In this document: one piece after another, positions 50,615 through 58,728 of the stretch
Layout of the letters: every line of letters begins with the position of its first letter
Numbering within the stretch: the first letter of the stretch is position 1
From: Streptomyces sp. NBC_00285
GTDB lineage: Bacteria > Actinomycetota > Actinomycetes > Streptomycetales > Streptomycetaceae
Assembly (NCBI RefSeq): GCF_036174265.1
Contig: NZ_CP108055.1
Span: forward strand, 4,960,001-5,024,000
Reading direction: 5' to 3'
Length of the DNA: 64,000 nucleotides
Notes under the pieces: model-generated
Databases searched by the model: none
What the model saw: only the letters and a program-made list of their open reading frames with translations
Told to the model about the DNA's origin: nothing
Translations under genes and position numbers: made by a program

Positions 50615-51208
50615 ATGACCATCGCCCCGGACAACGCACGGCAAGGCGCATCCCACCTGTACCGGACCATGCGGGACTTCATGCAGGCCATGGACGACTC
50701 CCTCCCCGGCAAATTCGAGATCACCAAGGAAGGGATCGTCCACGACATGATGTCGCCGGGAGGACCGCATGAGGTCACGGCAGCTCACATCAGCCGGCGA
50801 CTGGAGAAAGTCATGCCGGACGAGCTGCTGGCCCACAACGGCACCCCCGACGTGGAGGACGAGCCCGAGGGCATCATGCGCCACCCTGACGTCATGGTGA
50901 TCGCGTGGACCGATCTGAACACCGAAGGTTCCATCGACCCGCATACCCTCGTGGCCGCCATCGAGGTCGTCTCCCGCTCCAACCCCGACAACGACTGGGT
51001 GGGCAAGGTCCGCGACTACCCCCTGATCGGCATCCCCATCTACGCGATCTTCGACCCCCGCACCGGCACCGGCGCCGTCCTCACCGACATCCACCCCACC
51101 CCCGAGGGCCCCCGCTACGCCACCCGCAAGGACTTCGTCTACGGCGAGGACGTCACCATCGGCGACTGGACCATCTCCACGGAGAACCTGCCGCGCTACA
51201 AGGACTGA
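50615..51208 (+). CDS. Uma2-family (DUF820) putative endonuclease
   Basis: 197 aa. PGKFEITKEGIVHDMMSPGGPHE, HISRRLEKVMPDELLAHNG, GIMRHPDVMVIAWTD, HTLVAAIEVVSRSNPDNDWVGKVRDYPLIGIPIYAIFDPRTG are the PD-(D/E)xK-like motifs of Uma2 proteins (D in PDVMV, E in AIEVVS, K in VGKVRDY). These occur in many copies in Streptomyces and cyanobacteria; biological role unknown. ATG 50615 with GAGGAG 8 bp upstream. Stands 49 bp behind the HTH gene. Confidence 0.87.
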   Translation: MTIAPDNARQGASHLYRTMRDFMQAMDDSLPGKFEITKEGIVHDMMSPGGPHEVTAAHISRRLEKVMPDELLAHNGTPDVEDEPEGIMRHPDVMVIAWTDLNTEGSIDPHTLVAAIEVVSRSNPDNDWVGKVRDYPLIGIPIYAIFDPRTGTGAVLTDIHPTPEGPRYATRKDFVYGEDVTIGDWTISTENLPRYKD

Positions 51209-51270
51209 ATCCGTACGCCGCCGATTCTGCGCCGACTCGCGTAGGCCGGCGTGGCTGAGACGATGCCCCT

Positions 51271-51879
51271 GTGAACTCCCTCCCGCACGTCCACATCGGT
51301 CCTGGTCATGACCGGCCGCAACTCCTGGAGCCCAGGCGTGCCGAGCCCGGTGAGTGGCCGAAATTCGAGGCCGCCCTCGCTGTGGTCAACCGCGACGTGA
51401 CGGCCACCCTGCCCGGCCAGGACGCGCTGATACTGATGGTCGCCCCGTCCGGGCAGCCGCTGCCGCCGAGCTGGATCGACAGGGACCATGTCTATGTGGC
51501 GATGCCGGACGGCCGTTGGCAGGGCAACGCGGTGAACGCCGACCTGGAGGAGCACGACCCGCCGGAGCCGGATGACGCGATGACGGCCCTGAGCCTGGTC
51601 GCGGAGGCGGCACAGGACACGATCATGGAGCTGCTCTGGCAGGCCTGGCCGATCTGCCGGGAACACAAGACCGGAATGCACCTTCGTCCAGCAGGGTCCA
51701 CCGACGACGGGTGCGGGGGCGAAGCAGACGCGTCGGACCCAACGGCGTGGTGGTGCCGGGGCAGCCGGGACCGCACATCCCACGACGTCTCCCTGGTGGG
51801 CGAGTTGGCCGCCACCCTGCCGGGTAAGGAGCGTCGTGCACTGCGGCGCAGCGAGCGTGAACGGGACGGCGATCGATAG
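51271..51879 (+). CDS. Hypothetical protein
   Basis: 202 aa. WPKFEAALAVVNRDVTATLPGQDALILMVAPSG and VYVAMPDGRWQGNAVNAD in the first half, then ELLWQAWPICREHKTGMHLRPAGSTDDG, AWWCRGSRDRTSHDVSLVGELAATLPGK. The WP-x-C-x2-H and WWCRG parts suggest a Cys/His metal site; this second half resembles conserved hypothetical proteins of streptomycetes (recalled). GTG 51271. Follows the Uma2 gene by 62 bp and converges with the peptidase gene. Confidence 0.65.
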   Translation: MNSLPHVHIGPGHDRPQLLEPRRAEPGEWPKFEAALAVVNRDVTATLPGQDALILMVAPSGQPLPPSWIDRDHVYVAMPDGRWQGNAVNADLEEHDPPEPDDAMTALSLVAEAAQDTIMELLWQAWPICREHKTGMHLRPAGSTDDGCGGEADASDPTAWWCRGSRDRTSHDVSLVGELAATLPGKERRALRRSERERDGDR

Positions 51880-51915
51880 CAGCGCCGACCGTCGTACAGC
51901 GGTCGCGCCCGTCGG

Positions 51916-53343
51916 CTACGCCCGCTCCGGCTTCCCGTCCCCGTACAGCCAGGTGTCCCAGATCGGGGTGAAGTCCTTGCCGGGTGCCTGCTGTTCGACG
52001 TACGTCGTGAAGTCGTCGGTGTCCGCGTTGCCGTGTCGGTGGGCGGCGGCCCAGCCCTGCACGATCGCAGTGAAGGCCTTGTCGCCGACGGTCTGCCGGA
52101 TCTTGTGCAGGACCATCGCGCCGCGCTGGTAGACGGGGCTGTCGGAGAGGTGCGCGGCGCTCGACGGCTTTCCGGGCGGGAAGTCCCAGAGGTCCTCGTA
52201 GACGTCGTCGCCGTGGTCGTAGAGCGCGTCGAAGGTCTGCTGGGCGCTGTCGCCGCCGTGGTCCTCGGTCCACATCCACTCGGCGTAGGTCGCGAAGCCC
52301 TCGTTGAGCCACATGTCCTGCCAGGTCTTCGGGGTGACCGAGTCGCCGAACCACTGGTGGGCGAGCTCGTGGACGAGGGTCCCGGTGTCGGGGGCGCCGG
52401 GGAAGAAGGGGCGGTTCTGGGTCTCCAGGGCGTAACCGGCGTCGCCCACGCGGTCGACGATCGCGCCGGTGGAGGCAAAGGGGTACGGACCGAAGGCGGC
52501 CTGGGCCCACTTCATGACGGCGGGGATCTGCGCCAGGACTTTCTGGCTCGCGGCGGCCTCGGTCGGGTCGACCGCTGTGTACACCGGCAGGCCGTCGGAG
52601 GTGCCCCCGAGGCCGGGGATGGCGTAGCGCCGGACGTCGTAGTCGCCGATCGCGAGGGTGGCGAGGTAGCTCGCCATGGGTTCGGCGGTGTGCCAGGTGG
52701 ACGTCGTACGGCCGCCGCTGGTGCTGGTAGCGGTCAACTCACCGTTGGAGACGGCCTGGAGGCCCTCGGGGACGGTGATCGTGAGGTCGTAGGACGCCTT
52801 GTCGGAGGGATGGTGGTTGCCGGGGAACCAGGCCATCGAGCCGGTCGGTTCGCCGAGGGCCACCGCGCCGTCCTTCGTGGGCAGCCAGCCTTCATTCGAG
52901 CCGTCCGGGTCGGTGATCGTCCTCGGGGTGCCGGAGTAGCGGACGGTCACCCGGAAGGCACGGCCCTCGTCGAGGTCGTCGTGCGGGCGGACGGTCAGTT
53001 CCTGGCCGGTGCGGTTCCAGCGGGCCTTGTCGCCGTCGACGGTGACGCTCCGGATGTCCAGGCCGTCGAGGTCGAGGTTGAAAGCGGACAGGTCCTGGGT
53101 GGCTCGGGCGGTGAGGGTCGCGGTGCCGGAGAGCGTGGTCGTGTCGGGAGCGTCCGGGTCGTAGGCGAGGTCCAGGTCGTAGTGGGTGACGTCGTAGCCG
53201 CCGTTGCCGGCCTTCGGGAAGTACGGGTCGCGCAGGCCGGAGCCGCCGGGGGTGCCGTGCACTCCGCCGTCGCACGCGGTCAGGGCGAGGGCTCCCACCA
53301 GGAGCAGGGCGGTGGCGGGGGCGAGCGGCACGGATCGGGACAC
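51916..53343 (-). CDS. M1-family metallopeptidase lipoprotein
   Basis: 475 aa extracellular zinc aminopeptidase. Lipobox LTAC with C24 after a hydrophobic N-terminus. N-terminal beta domain (YDVTHYDLDLAYDPDAPDTTTLSGTATLTA), GSMAWFPGNHHPSDKASYDLTITVP, then the catalytic domain HELAHQWFGDSV (H325, E326, H329) and WLNEGFATYAEW (E348), an exact HExxH-x18-E. The C-terminal HEAT-like domain of full M1 enzymes is short or absent, so it is a compact form. GTG 53343. Confidence 0.9.
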   Translation of the reverse strand: MSRSVPLAPATALLLVGALALTACDGGVHGTPGGSGLRDPYFPKAGNGGYDVTHYDLDLAYDPDAPDTTTLSGTATLTARATQDLSAFNLDLDGLDIRSVTVDGDKARWNRTGQELTVRPHDDLDEGRAFRVTVRYSGTPRTITDPDGSNEGWLPTKDGAVALGEPTGSMAWFPGNHHPSDKASYDLTITVPEGLQAVSNGELTATSTSGGRTTSTWHTAEPMASYLATLAIGDYDVRRYAIPGLGGTSDGLPVYTAVDPTEAAASQKVLAQIPAVMKWAQAAFGPYPFASTGAIVDRVGDAGYALETQNRPFFPGAPDTGTLVHELAHQWFGDSVTPKTWQDMWLNEGFATYAEWMWTEDHGGDSAQQTFDALYDHGDDVYEDLWDFPPGKPSSAAHLSDSPVYQRGAMVLHKIRQTVGDKAFTAIVQGWAAAHRHGNADTDDFTTYVEQQAPGKDFTPIWDTWLYGDGKPERA

Positions 53344-53384
53344 GGCGGTGATCCTACGGTCAGGCGCGTGACACCATCGGCTCC

Positions 53385-53885
53385 GTGCTCGACATCGGCT
53401 ACGCCCTCTCCAACCGCTTCCCGGACCCCCCGCAGACCGACTACCGCCGCGCTGCCGTCCACGCGCTGCGGCACGACCTGTTCTGCGGGGACGTCTACCT
53501 CGCCGACACGAAGGAAGACCGGGAACTGTCCACAGCCTGGGGATGGGTGCCGGTGCTCGACTTCGCGTGGGCGCTGTGCGACATCGTGGAACACCTCGAC
53601 CGCGACCCCGCGGGCTCCCGCGCGTCCCGCCCCCAGCGCGCGGAACTGGACTTCACCGAGTCCACGGACCGCATGCTCTTCGAGCGCCGATTCGGGTGGG
53701 TGGACATCGAGGCCGACTGGATGCCGGTGGAGGAGCCCCCGCTCTCCTTCTCCCACACGGATCTGCGCCGCGAGGCCCGCGACTTTCTGCACGACCTGAT
53801 CGCCGACCTCGTCGACCTCCATGAGGACCTGGGTGAGAACCCGGCGATCTGGACGCTCCAGGCACGGTTCCCGCGAATGTCATGA
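53385..53885 (+). CDS. Hypothetical protein
   Basis: 166 aa. MLDIGYALSNRFPDPPQTDYRRAAVHALRHDLFCGDVYLADTKEDREL and WVPVLDFAWALCDIVEHLDRDP, RMLFERRFGWVDIEADWMP, TDLRREARDFLHDLIADLVDLHEDLGENPAIWTLQARFPRM. Acidic soluble protein without a recognised domain; the type is widespread in streptomycetes (recalled). GTG 53385, divergent from the peptidase gene with only 41 bp between, so their promoters overlap. Confidence 0.7.
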   Translation: MLDIGYALSNRFPDPPQTDYRRAAVHALRHDLFCGDVYLADTKEDRELSTAWGWVPVLDFAWALCDIVEHLDRDPAGSRASRPQRAELDFTESTDRMLFERRFGWVDIEADWMPVEEPPLSFSHTDLRREARDFLHDLIADLVDLHEDLGENPAIWTLQARFPRMS

Positions 53886-53930
53886 CGCGGGACGCGGGAC
53901 GCATGGCTGCGGGCCGCAAGACCAGACCCA

Positions 53931-53977
53931 CGTCAGGCGTGACTCGTCACCCGTCAGGCACCCGTCACTCGTCAGGC
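53931..53977. repeat. Three CGTCAGGC direct repeats
   Basis: CGTCAGGC at 53931, 53952 and 53970, with CGTCAC words between; a small direct-repeat cluster in the 129-bp gap between the hypothetical gene and the pentapeptide-repeat gene. Confidence 0.45.
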
Positions 53978-54014
53978 AACCAGCACCCAGCACCCCCGCA
54001 CCACCAATTCCCCC

Positions 54015-54743
54015 TCACTCCACCCGAATCCCCACCTCCGCCGCCAACACCGGCGCCAGATCCAGCAGTTGTGACGGGCTGATCACCGCCCCCGCCAGTC
54101 GGTCCACGCCCCGGGCGATCTCCAGCGACGCCGCCCCGCGCAGGTCGACGTCCTTGAGGGTCGCCGCCGTGAGGTCCACGCCCTTCAGTGCGCAGTCCAC
54201 GAACTCGACGCGCTCCAGCCGCGCGCCCCCGAAGTCCGGTTCCACCAGCACGCAGCTCTCGAAGACGACGTCCTTCAGCTTGGCCGTGCGCAGGTTCAGG
54301 TAGTCGATCTTGCCGCCGCGGATCACCACCCGCTCCAGCACCGCGCCGTGCAACTGCACTCCGCCGAGGCGGGCGTCGATCAGCTCGACGTCACGGAGGT
54401 TCGCCTCCGCGAGGTCGGTGCCCACACCCCGTATGCCGGTGAGAACCGAGTCGAGGAAGCGGGCGTGGTGGAGCCGGGTCTCGTCCAGCGCGCAGCTTCT
54501 CAGCGCGCAGTCCATGAAACGGGCCCCCGCCCCGTCCTGCCCGACGAAGTCCACTTCCAGGAACTCCAGCCCGTCATAGTCCCCGTCCGGATCCAACTCC
54601 CCTCCCCCGAACGGCTCCAGCGGCGGCAGCCGCACCTCCGGCCGCCGCGCGCCCTTCACCCGCGAGCCACCCGCCGCCCCCGCCGTACTCGAGCCCCCCG
54701 ACTCACCGGACCGGCCCGCTCCACCCGTCACTCGTCTCGCCAT
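54015..54743 (-). CDS. Pentapeptide-repeat protein
   Basis: 242 aa. After a Gly/Ser-rich N-terminus (to about 50) come tandem A(D/N)LxX-type repeats: LEFLEVDFVGQDGAGARFMDCALRSCALDETRLHHARFLDS, TDLAEANLRDVELIDARLGGVQLHGAVLE, LNLRTAKLKDVVFESCVLVEPDFGGARLERVEFVDCALKGVDLTAATLKDVDLRGA. They should form a right-handed quadrilateral beta-helix; Qnr/MfpA-like DNA mimicry is only one option. ATG 54743. Confidence 0.87.
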   Translation of the reverse strand: MARRVTGGAGRSGESGGSSTAGAAGGSRVKGARRPEVRLPPLEPFGGGELDPDGDYDGLEFLEVDFVGQDGAGARFMDCALRSCALDETRLHHARFLDSVLTGIRGVGTDLAEANLRDVELIDARLGGVQLHGAVLERVVIRGGKIDYLNLRTAKLKDVVFESCVLVEPDFGGARLERVEFVDCALKGVDLTAATLKDVDLRGAASLEIARGVDRLAGAVISPSQLLDLAPVLAAEVGIRVE

Positions 54744-54918
54744 GCCCCCATCCTGCACCCCACCACTGACAATCCTCCTGACCTGCGAGAACACCCCTCA
54801 TGTCACATTCCGGTGCCCTCAGTCCGTCATACCGCCGAGAGACGCGAACCGACCCGACCCGACCAGCCCCGACCAGACATGCCCCGACCCGACCCCGAGC
54901 AGAGGGAGACCCCCACCC

Positions 54919-56079
54919 ATGCACCGCATCACCGTCGTCGGCGGCGGCCTCGCCGGACTGACCGCGGCGATCACCGCCGCCGAGGCCGGCGTCAAGGTCA
55001 CCGTGCACGAGGCCCATCACACGCTCGGCGGCCGGGCCCGCACCGCCGAGGCGCCGTACCGTACGAACGTCGGTCCGCACGCCCTCTACAGCGGTGGCCC
55101 GCACTGGTCCTGGCTCCAACAGCGCGGCCTCGTCGGCCCGCTCGCCGCGCTCCCGCCCCTGGAGGCGGCCCGGCTGCGGCTCAGGCACAAGGGCGTCCTG
55201 CGCCGCACTCCACCCTTCGCCATGCTCAAGCTGCTCCGCCGCAGCGCCCAACGGGCCCCCGTCGACGTGGACTTCATGTCGTGGGCGACCGAGCAGGCGG
55301 GCGAGGAGGGTGCCCGTGCCGCCGCCCACTACTCCGCCGTCGCGCTCTTCCATCACGATCCGGGCGCCCTGTCCGCCGCGTTCGTGCAGGAACGGCTGCG
55401 GCGCGCCACCAAGCTGCCGCCCGAGGCGCACTACCCGCGCGGCGGCTGGGCCTCCGTCGTGGACCGGATGGCCGCCCGCGCCTGGAACCTGGGCGTCCGG
55501 ATGGAGACCCTGTCCCGCGTCGACACCCTGCCCACCGACACGCCCGTCGTCGTCGCCACCTCCCTCGACGCGGCCCGCAGGCTCCTCGGCGACGACTCGC
55601 TGACCTGGCCAAGCGGCCGTACGGCACTCGTCGACCTCGCCCTGCGCGCCCGGCGCGGTGACGCCTTCGCCGTCTCCGACCTCGACTCGCCCGGCTGGAT
55701 CGAACGGTTCACCGCCCAGGACCGCGGCCTGGCACCCGCGGGCGAACAGCTCCTCCAGGGGCAGATCCCGATCGCCCCGCACGAGAGCAGGGCCGACGGG
55801 GTCGCGCGCGCGGAGCAACTGCTCGATCTCGCCTTCGAGGGCTGGCGCGAACGCGTGACCTGGCGCCGTGAGGCCGTCGCGAACGGCCGTACCGGAGCCG
55901 TGGACCTGCCCGGCACGAGCTGGCGGGACCGGCCCGCCATCGACCGGGGCGACGGCGTCTACCTCGCGGGTGACCAGGTCGCGGCGCCCGGTGTGCTGTC
56001 GGAGGTGTCCTTCACCAGCGCGCTCACCGCCGTATCGCTGGCTCTCGGCCGGAACGCTCTTGACCTCAAGCACGCTTGA
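54919..56079 (+). CDS. FAD-dependent NAD(P)/FAD oxidoreductase (amine oxidase/phytoene desaturase-like)
   Basis: 386 aa. Dinucleotide-binding VVGGGLAGLTAAITAAEAGVKVTVHEAHHTLGGRART at the start (GGRAR motif), middle PYRTNVGPHALYSGGPHWSWL, and a C-terminal FAD contact GVYLAGDQVAAPGVLSEVSFTSALTAV. Substrate unknown; carotenoid- or protoporphyrinogen-like desaturation is possible by fold. ATG 54919 with GAGGGAG upstream. First of three genes (42-bp gap, then 4-bp overlap) with a quinone oxidoreductase and an exporter, suggesting one redox/efflux unit. Confidence 0.82.
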   Translation: MHRITVVGGGLAGLTAAITAAEAGVKVTVHEAHHTLGGRARTAEAPYRTNVGPHALYSGGPHWSWLQQRGLVGPLAALPPLEAARLRLRHKGVLRRTPPFAMLKLLRRSAQRAPVDVDFMSWATEQAGEEGARAAAHYSAVALFHHDPGALSAAFVQERLRRATKLPPEAHYPRGGWASVVDRMAARAWNLGVRMETLSRVDTLPTDTPVVVATSLDAARRLLGDDSLTWPSGRTALVDLALRARRGDAFAVSDLDSPGWIERFTAQDRGLAPAGEQLLQGQIPIAPHESRADGVARAEQLLDLAFEGWRERVTWRREAVANGRTGAVDLPGTSWRDRPAIDRGDGVYLAGDQVAAPGVLSEVSFTSALTAVSLALGRNALDLKHA

Positions 56080-56121
56080 GGTCGAAGAGTGGGGCCCCTG
56101 ACGACACAGGGAGTTCTCCTC

Positions 56122-57102
56122 ATGCACGCCATCCGTCTGCATGCCTTCGGCCCCGCCGAGAACCTCACCCACGAGATCACCGACGACCCACTGCCCGGCC
56201 CCGGCCAGGTCCGTATCACCGTACGGGCGGCCGGAGTCCACCTCCTGGACACCGCCCTGCGCGAGGGACATCAGGGACCGGCGCCGAAGCCGACCGTGCT
56301 GCCCACGATCCCCGGCCGTGAGGTCGCCGGCACGGTCGAGTCCCTGGGGGACGGCGTCGCCGGCCTGTGGCTCGGCAAGCGCGTGGTCGCCCACCTCGGC
56401 TTCGCCCCCGGAGGCTACGCCGAACTGGCCGTCACCGACGTCGACCGCGTACACGAGATCCCCGAGAACCTCGACTTCGCCCAGGCCGTCGCCATGATCG
56501 GCACGGGCCGTACGGCGATGGGGATCCTCCAGTTCACCGAGCTCGGTCCGCACTCCGTGGTCCTGATCCCGGCGGCGGCCGGAGGCCTCGGCACCCTGCT
56601 CGTGCAGTACGCGAAGAACGCGGGAGCCACCGTCATCGGCCTCGCGGGCGGCCCGCGGAAAGTCCGCCTCACCGAGAAGAACGGCGCCGACCTCGCCGTC
56701 GACTACACGGACCCCGCGTGGCCGGACGTGGTCCGCGCCTTCCTCGGCGGCCGGTCCCTCACCGTCGTCTTCGACGGCGTCGGCGGGGACGTCGCCCGCG
56801 AGAGCACGGCCCTCCTCGGCCCCGGCGGACAGCACATCGTCTTCGGCTGGTCCGGCAAAGGCATCCACGACGGACAGCCCTACCTCGTCGAGGGCCTGTC
56901 CGAACAGGTCCTGGGACCCGCCATGACACAGAGGACCGGCGGCCCCGCCCCCATCCGCACCCTCGAACTGCGCGCCCTCGCCGAAGCCGCCGCGGGCCGC
57001 CTGACGCCCGCCGTGCAGCGCTTCCCCCTCGCCGACGCGGCGGCCGCACACCTGGCCCTGGAGACGCGCGGCACAACCGGAAAGGTGGTCCTGGAGCCAT
57101 GA
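56122..57102 (+). CDS. Zinc-independent quinone oxidoreductase (MDR superfamily)
   Basis: 326 aa. N-terminal GroES-like part: MHAIRLHAFGPAENLTHEITDDPLPGPGQVRITVRAAGVHLLDTALREG, PGREVAGTVESLGDGV; NADPH-binding part: MGILQFTELGPHSVVLIPAAAGGLGTLLVQYAKNAGATVIGLAGG, FDGVGGDVARESTALLGPGGQHIVFG. No zinc ligands, as in zeta-crystallin type enzymes. ATG 56122. The stop overlaps the MFS gene start (ATGA). Confidence 0.88.
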   Translation: MHAIRLHAFGPAENLTHEITDDPLPGPGQVRITVRAAGVHLLDTALREGHQGPAPKPTVLPTIPGREVAGTVESLGDGVAGLWLGKRVVAHLGFAPGGYAELAVTDVDRVHEIPENLDFAQAVAMIGTGRTAMGILQFTELGPHSVVLIPAAAGGLGTLLVQYAKNAGATVIGLAGGPRKVRLTEKNGADLAVDYTDPAWPDVVRAFLGGRSLTVVFDGVGGDVARESTALLGPGGQHIVFGWSGKGIHDGQPYLVEGLSEQVLGPAMTQRTGGPAPIRTLELRALAEAAAGRLTPAVQRFPLADAAAAHLALETRGTTGKVVLEP

Positions 57103-58643
57103 CACGCCCAGATGCGACTCACGCCGATTCGTGGTCTTCTGGCCGGGTGAATGTCACCCGATCGGGCGAACCAGCCGAACAGACGGACCCTCGCCGCTGG
57201 TGGGGTCTGGTGGTGATCGCCCTCGCGCAGCTGATGGTCGTCCTCGACGCGACCATCGTGAACATCGCACTCCCCTCCGCTCAGCGCGACCTGGGCATGT
57301 CCGACGGCAACCGGCAGTGGGTCATCACCGCCTACACGCTGGCCTTCGGCGGCCTCCTCCTGCTCGGCGGCCGCATCGCCGACCTGGTGGGCCGCAAGCG
57401 CACCTTCGTGATCGGCCTGGTCGGCTTCGCCGCCGCCTCCGCACTCGGTGGCGCGGCCACCGGCTCCGGCATGCTCTTCGCCGCCCGCGCCCTCCAGGGC
57501 GTCTTCGCGGCCGTACTCGCCCCGTCCGCGCTGTCCCTGCTCACCACGACGTTCACCGACCCGAAGGAGCGCGGAAAGGCCTTCGGGATCTACGGCGCCC
57601 TCGCGGGCTCCGGTTCGGCGATCGGGTTCATCGTCGGCGGCCTCCTCACCGAGTACCTCAACTGGCGCTGGTGCCTGTACGTCAATGTGCCCATCGCCGT
57701 CGCCGCAGTCGTCGGTGCCCTCGTCCTGCTGCACGACCGTCCCGGCCACGCAGGTGCCCGGCTCGACGTGCCCGGGGTGCTGCTGGGCTGCGGCGGCCTG
57801 GTCGCGATCGTCTACGGCTTCAGCGAGGCCCAACCCCGCGGCTGGAGCGACCCCCTGGTGCTGACCCTGCTGGTGGGGGGCGTCGTGCTCCTGGCGGCCT
57901 TCGTGTGGTGGCAGTCCCGGGCGGCCATGCCCCTGCTCCCGCTGCACATCGTCAAGGACCGCAACCGCGCGGGCTGCTTCCTGACCATGGGGCTCGCCGT
58001 CATCGGCATGTTCGGTCTGTTCCTGTTCATGACGTACTACCTGCAGGTCGTGCTCGCCTACTCCCCCGTGCGCACCGGTCTCGCCTTCCTGCCGATGACC
58101 GCCGCGATCATCGTCGGCTCCACGCAGATCTCGGCCCGGCTGATGAACCACGTCGCGCCGCGCATGCTGATGGTCCCCGGCATGGTCCTCGCGGCGGGCG
58201 GCATGCTGGTCCTGACGCAGATGTCCGTGGACAGCTCCTACGCCACCGAGATCCTGCCCGCCCTGCTCCTGATGGGCCTGGGCATGGGTCTCACCTTCAT
58301 GCCGGTGTTCTCCACCGCCACCGCGGGCGTCGCCCCGCAGGACTCCGGAGTGACCTCGGCGACCGTCAACACCGCACAGCAGGTGGGCGGTTCCATCGGT
58401 ACGGCGCTGCTCAACACCATCGCCACCACCAGCAGCGCCGCCTACGTCGGCGCCCACCTGGCCGGTTCCTCGCAGAAGGCCCTGGTCGTCAAGGAAGGTG
58501 TCGTGCACGGCTACACCGTCGCCATCTGGTGGGCCGTCGGCATCATGCTCCTGGCCGGCCTGGTGGCGGGCCTGATGGTGACGACGAAACCGCCGAAGCA
58601 GGGCGCGCCCACCCCGGCACCGGTGCCGGAATCCGCGGTGTGA
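57099..58643 (+). CDS. MFS transporter, DHA2 (14-helix) drug efflux family
   Basis: 514 aa. Motifs: LMVVLDATIVNIALPSAQRDL (TM1, typical DHA2), QWVITAYTLAFGGLLLLGGRIADLVGRKR (motif A), GGLLTEYLNWRWCLYVNVPIA (motif C/D2), then 14 hydrophobic segments through GYTVAIWWAVGIMLLAGLVAGLM. Probable proton-driven exporter of a hydrophobic compound. ATG 57099 coupled to the upstream oxidoreductase; a terminator follows. No TetR regulator is next to it. Confidence 0.88.
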   Translation: MTRPDATHADSWSSGRVNVTRSGEPAEQTDPRRWWGLVVIALAQLMVVLDATIVNIALPSAQRDLGMSDGNRQWVITAYTLAFGGLLLLGGRIADLVGRKRTFVIGLVGFAAASALGGAATGSGMLFAARALQGVFAAVLAPSALSLLTTTFTDPKERGKAFGIYGALAGSGSAIGFIVGGLLTEYLNWRWCLYVNVPIAVAAVVGALVLLHDRPGHAGARLDVPGVLLGCGGLVAIVYGFSEAQPRGWSDPLVLTLLVGGVVLLAAFVWWQSRAAMPLLPLHIVKDRNRAGCFLTMGLAVIGMFGLFLFMTYYLQVVLAYSPVRTGLAFLPMTAAIIVGSTQISARLMNHVAPRMLMVPGMVLAAGGMLVLTQMSVDSSYATEILPALLLMGLGMGLTFMPVFSTATAGVAPQDSGVTSATVNTAQQVGGSIGTALLNTIATTSSAAYVGAHLAGSSQKALVVKEGVVHGYTVAIWWAVGIMLLAGLVAGLMVTTKPPKQGAPTPAPVPESAV

Positions 58644-58650
58644 ACGCGAA

Positions 58651-58682
58651 GGGGCGGCCCGGATCGATCCGGACCGCCCCTC
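58651..58682 (+). terminator. Terminator behind the MFS operon
   Basis: 14-bp arms AGGGGCGGCCCGGA and TCCGGACCGCCCCT (one mismatch), TCGA loop, 8 bp after the MFS stop; also 47 bp beyond the convergent FAD oxidoreductase gene. Confidence 0.75.
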
Positions 58683-58728
58683 TCCCCGGCACCGGAGCAC
58701 CGAGGTCAGCGCTGCCGATCGGTACTGA

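Noticed and set aside
54840..54905. CCCGACC-type low-complexity repeats upstream of the FAD oxidoreductase gene
   Set aside because: Short and imperfect; no evidence for a minisatellite or regulatory role beyond base composition.
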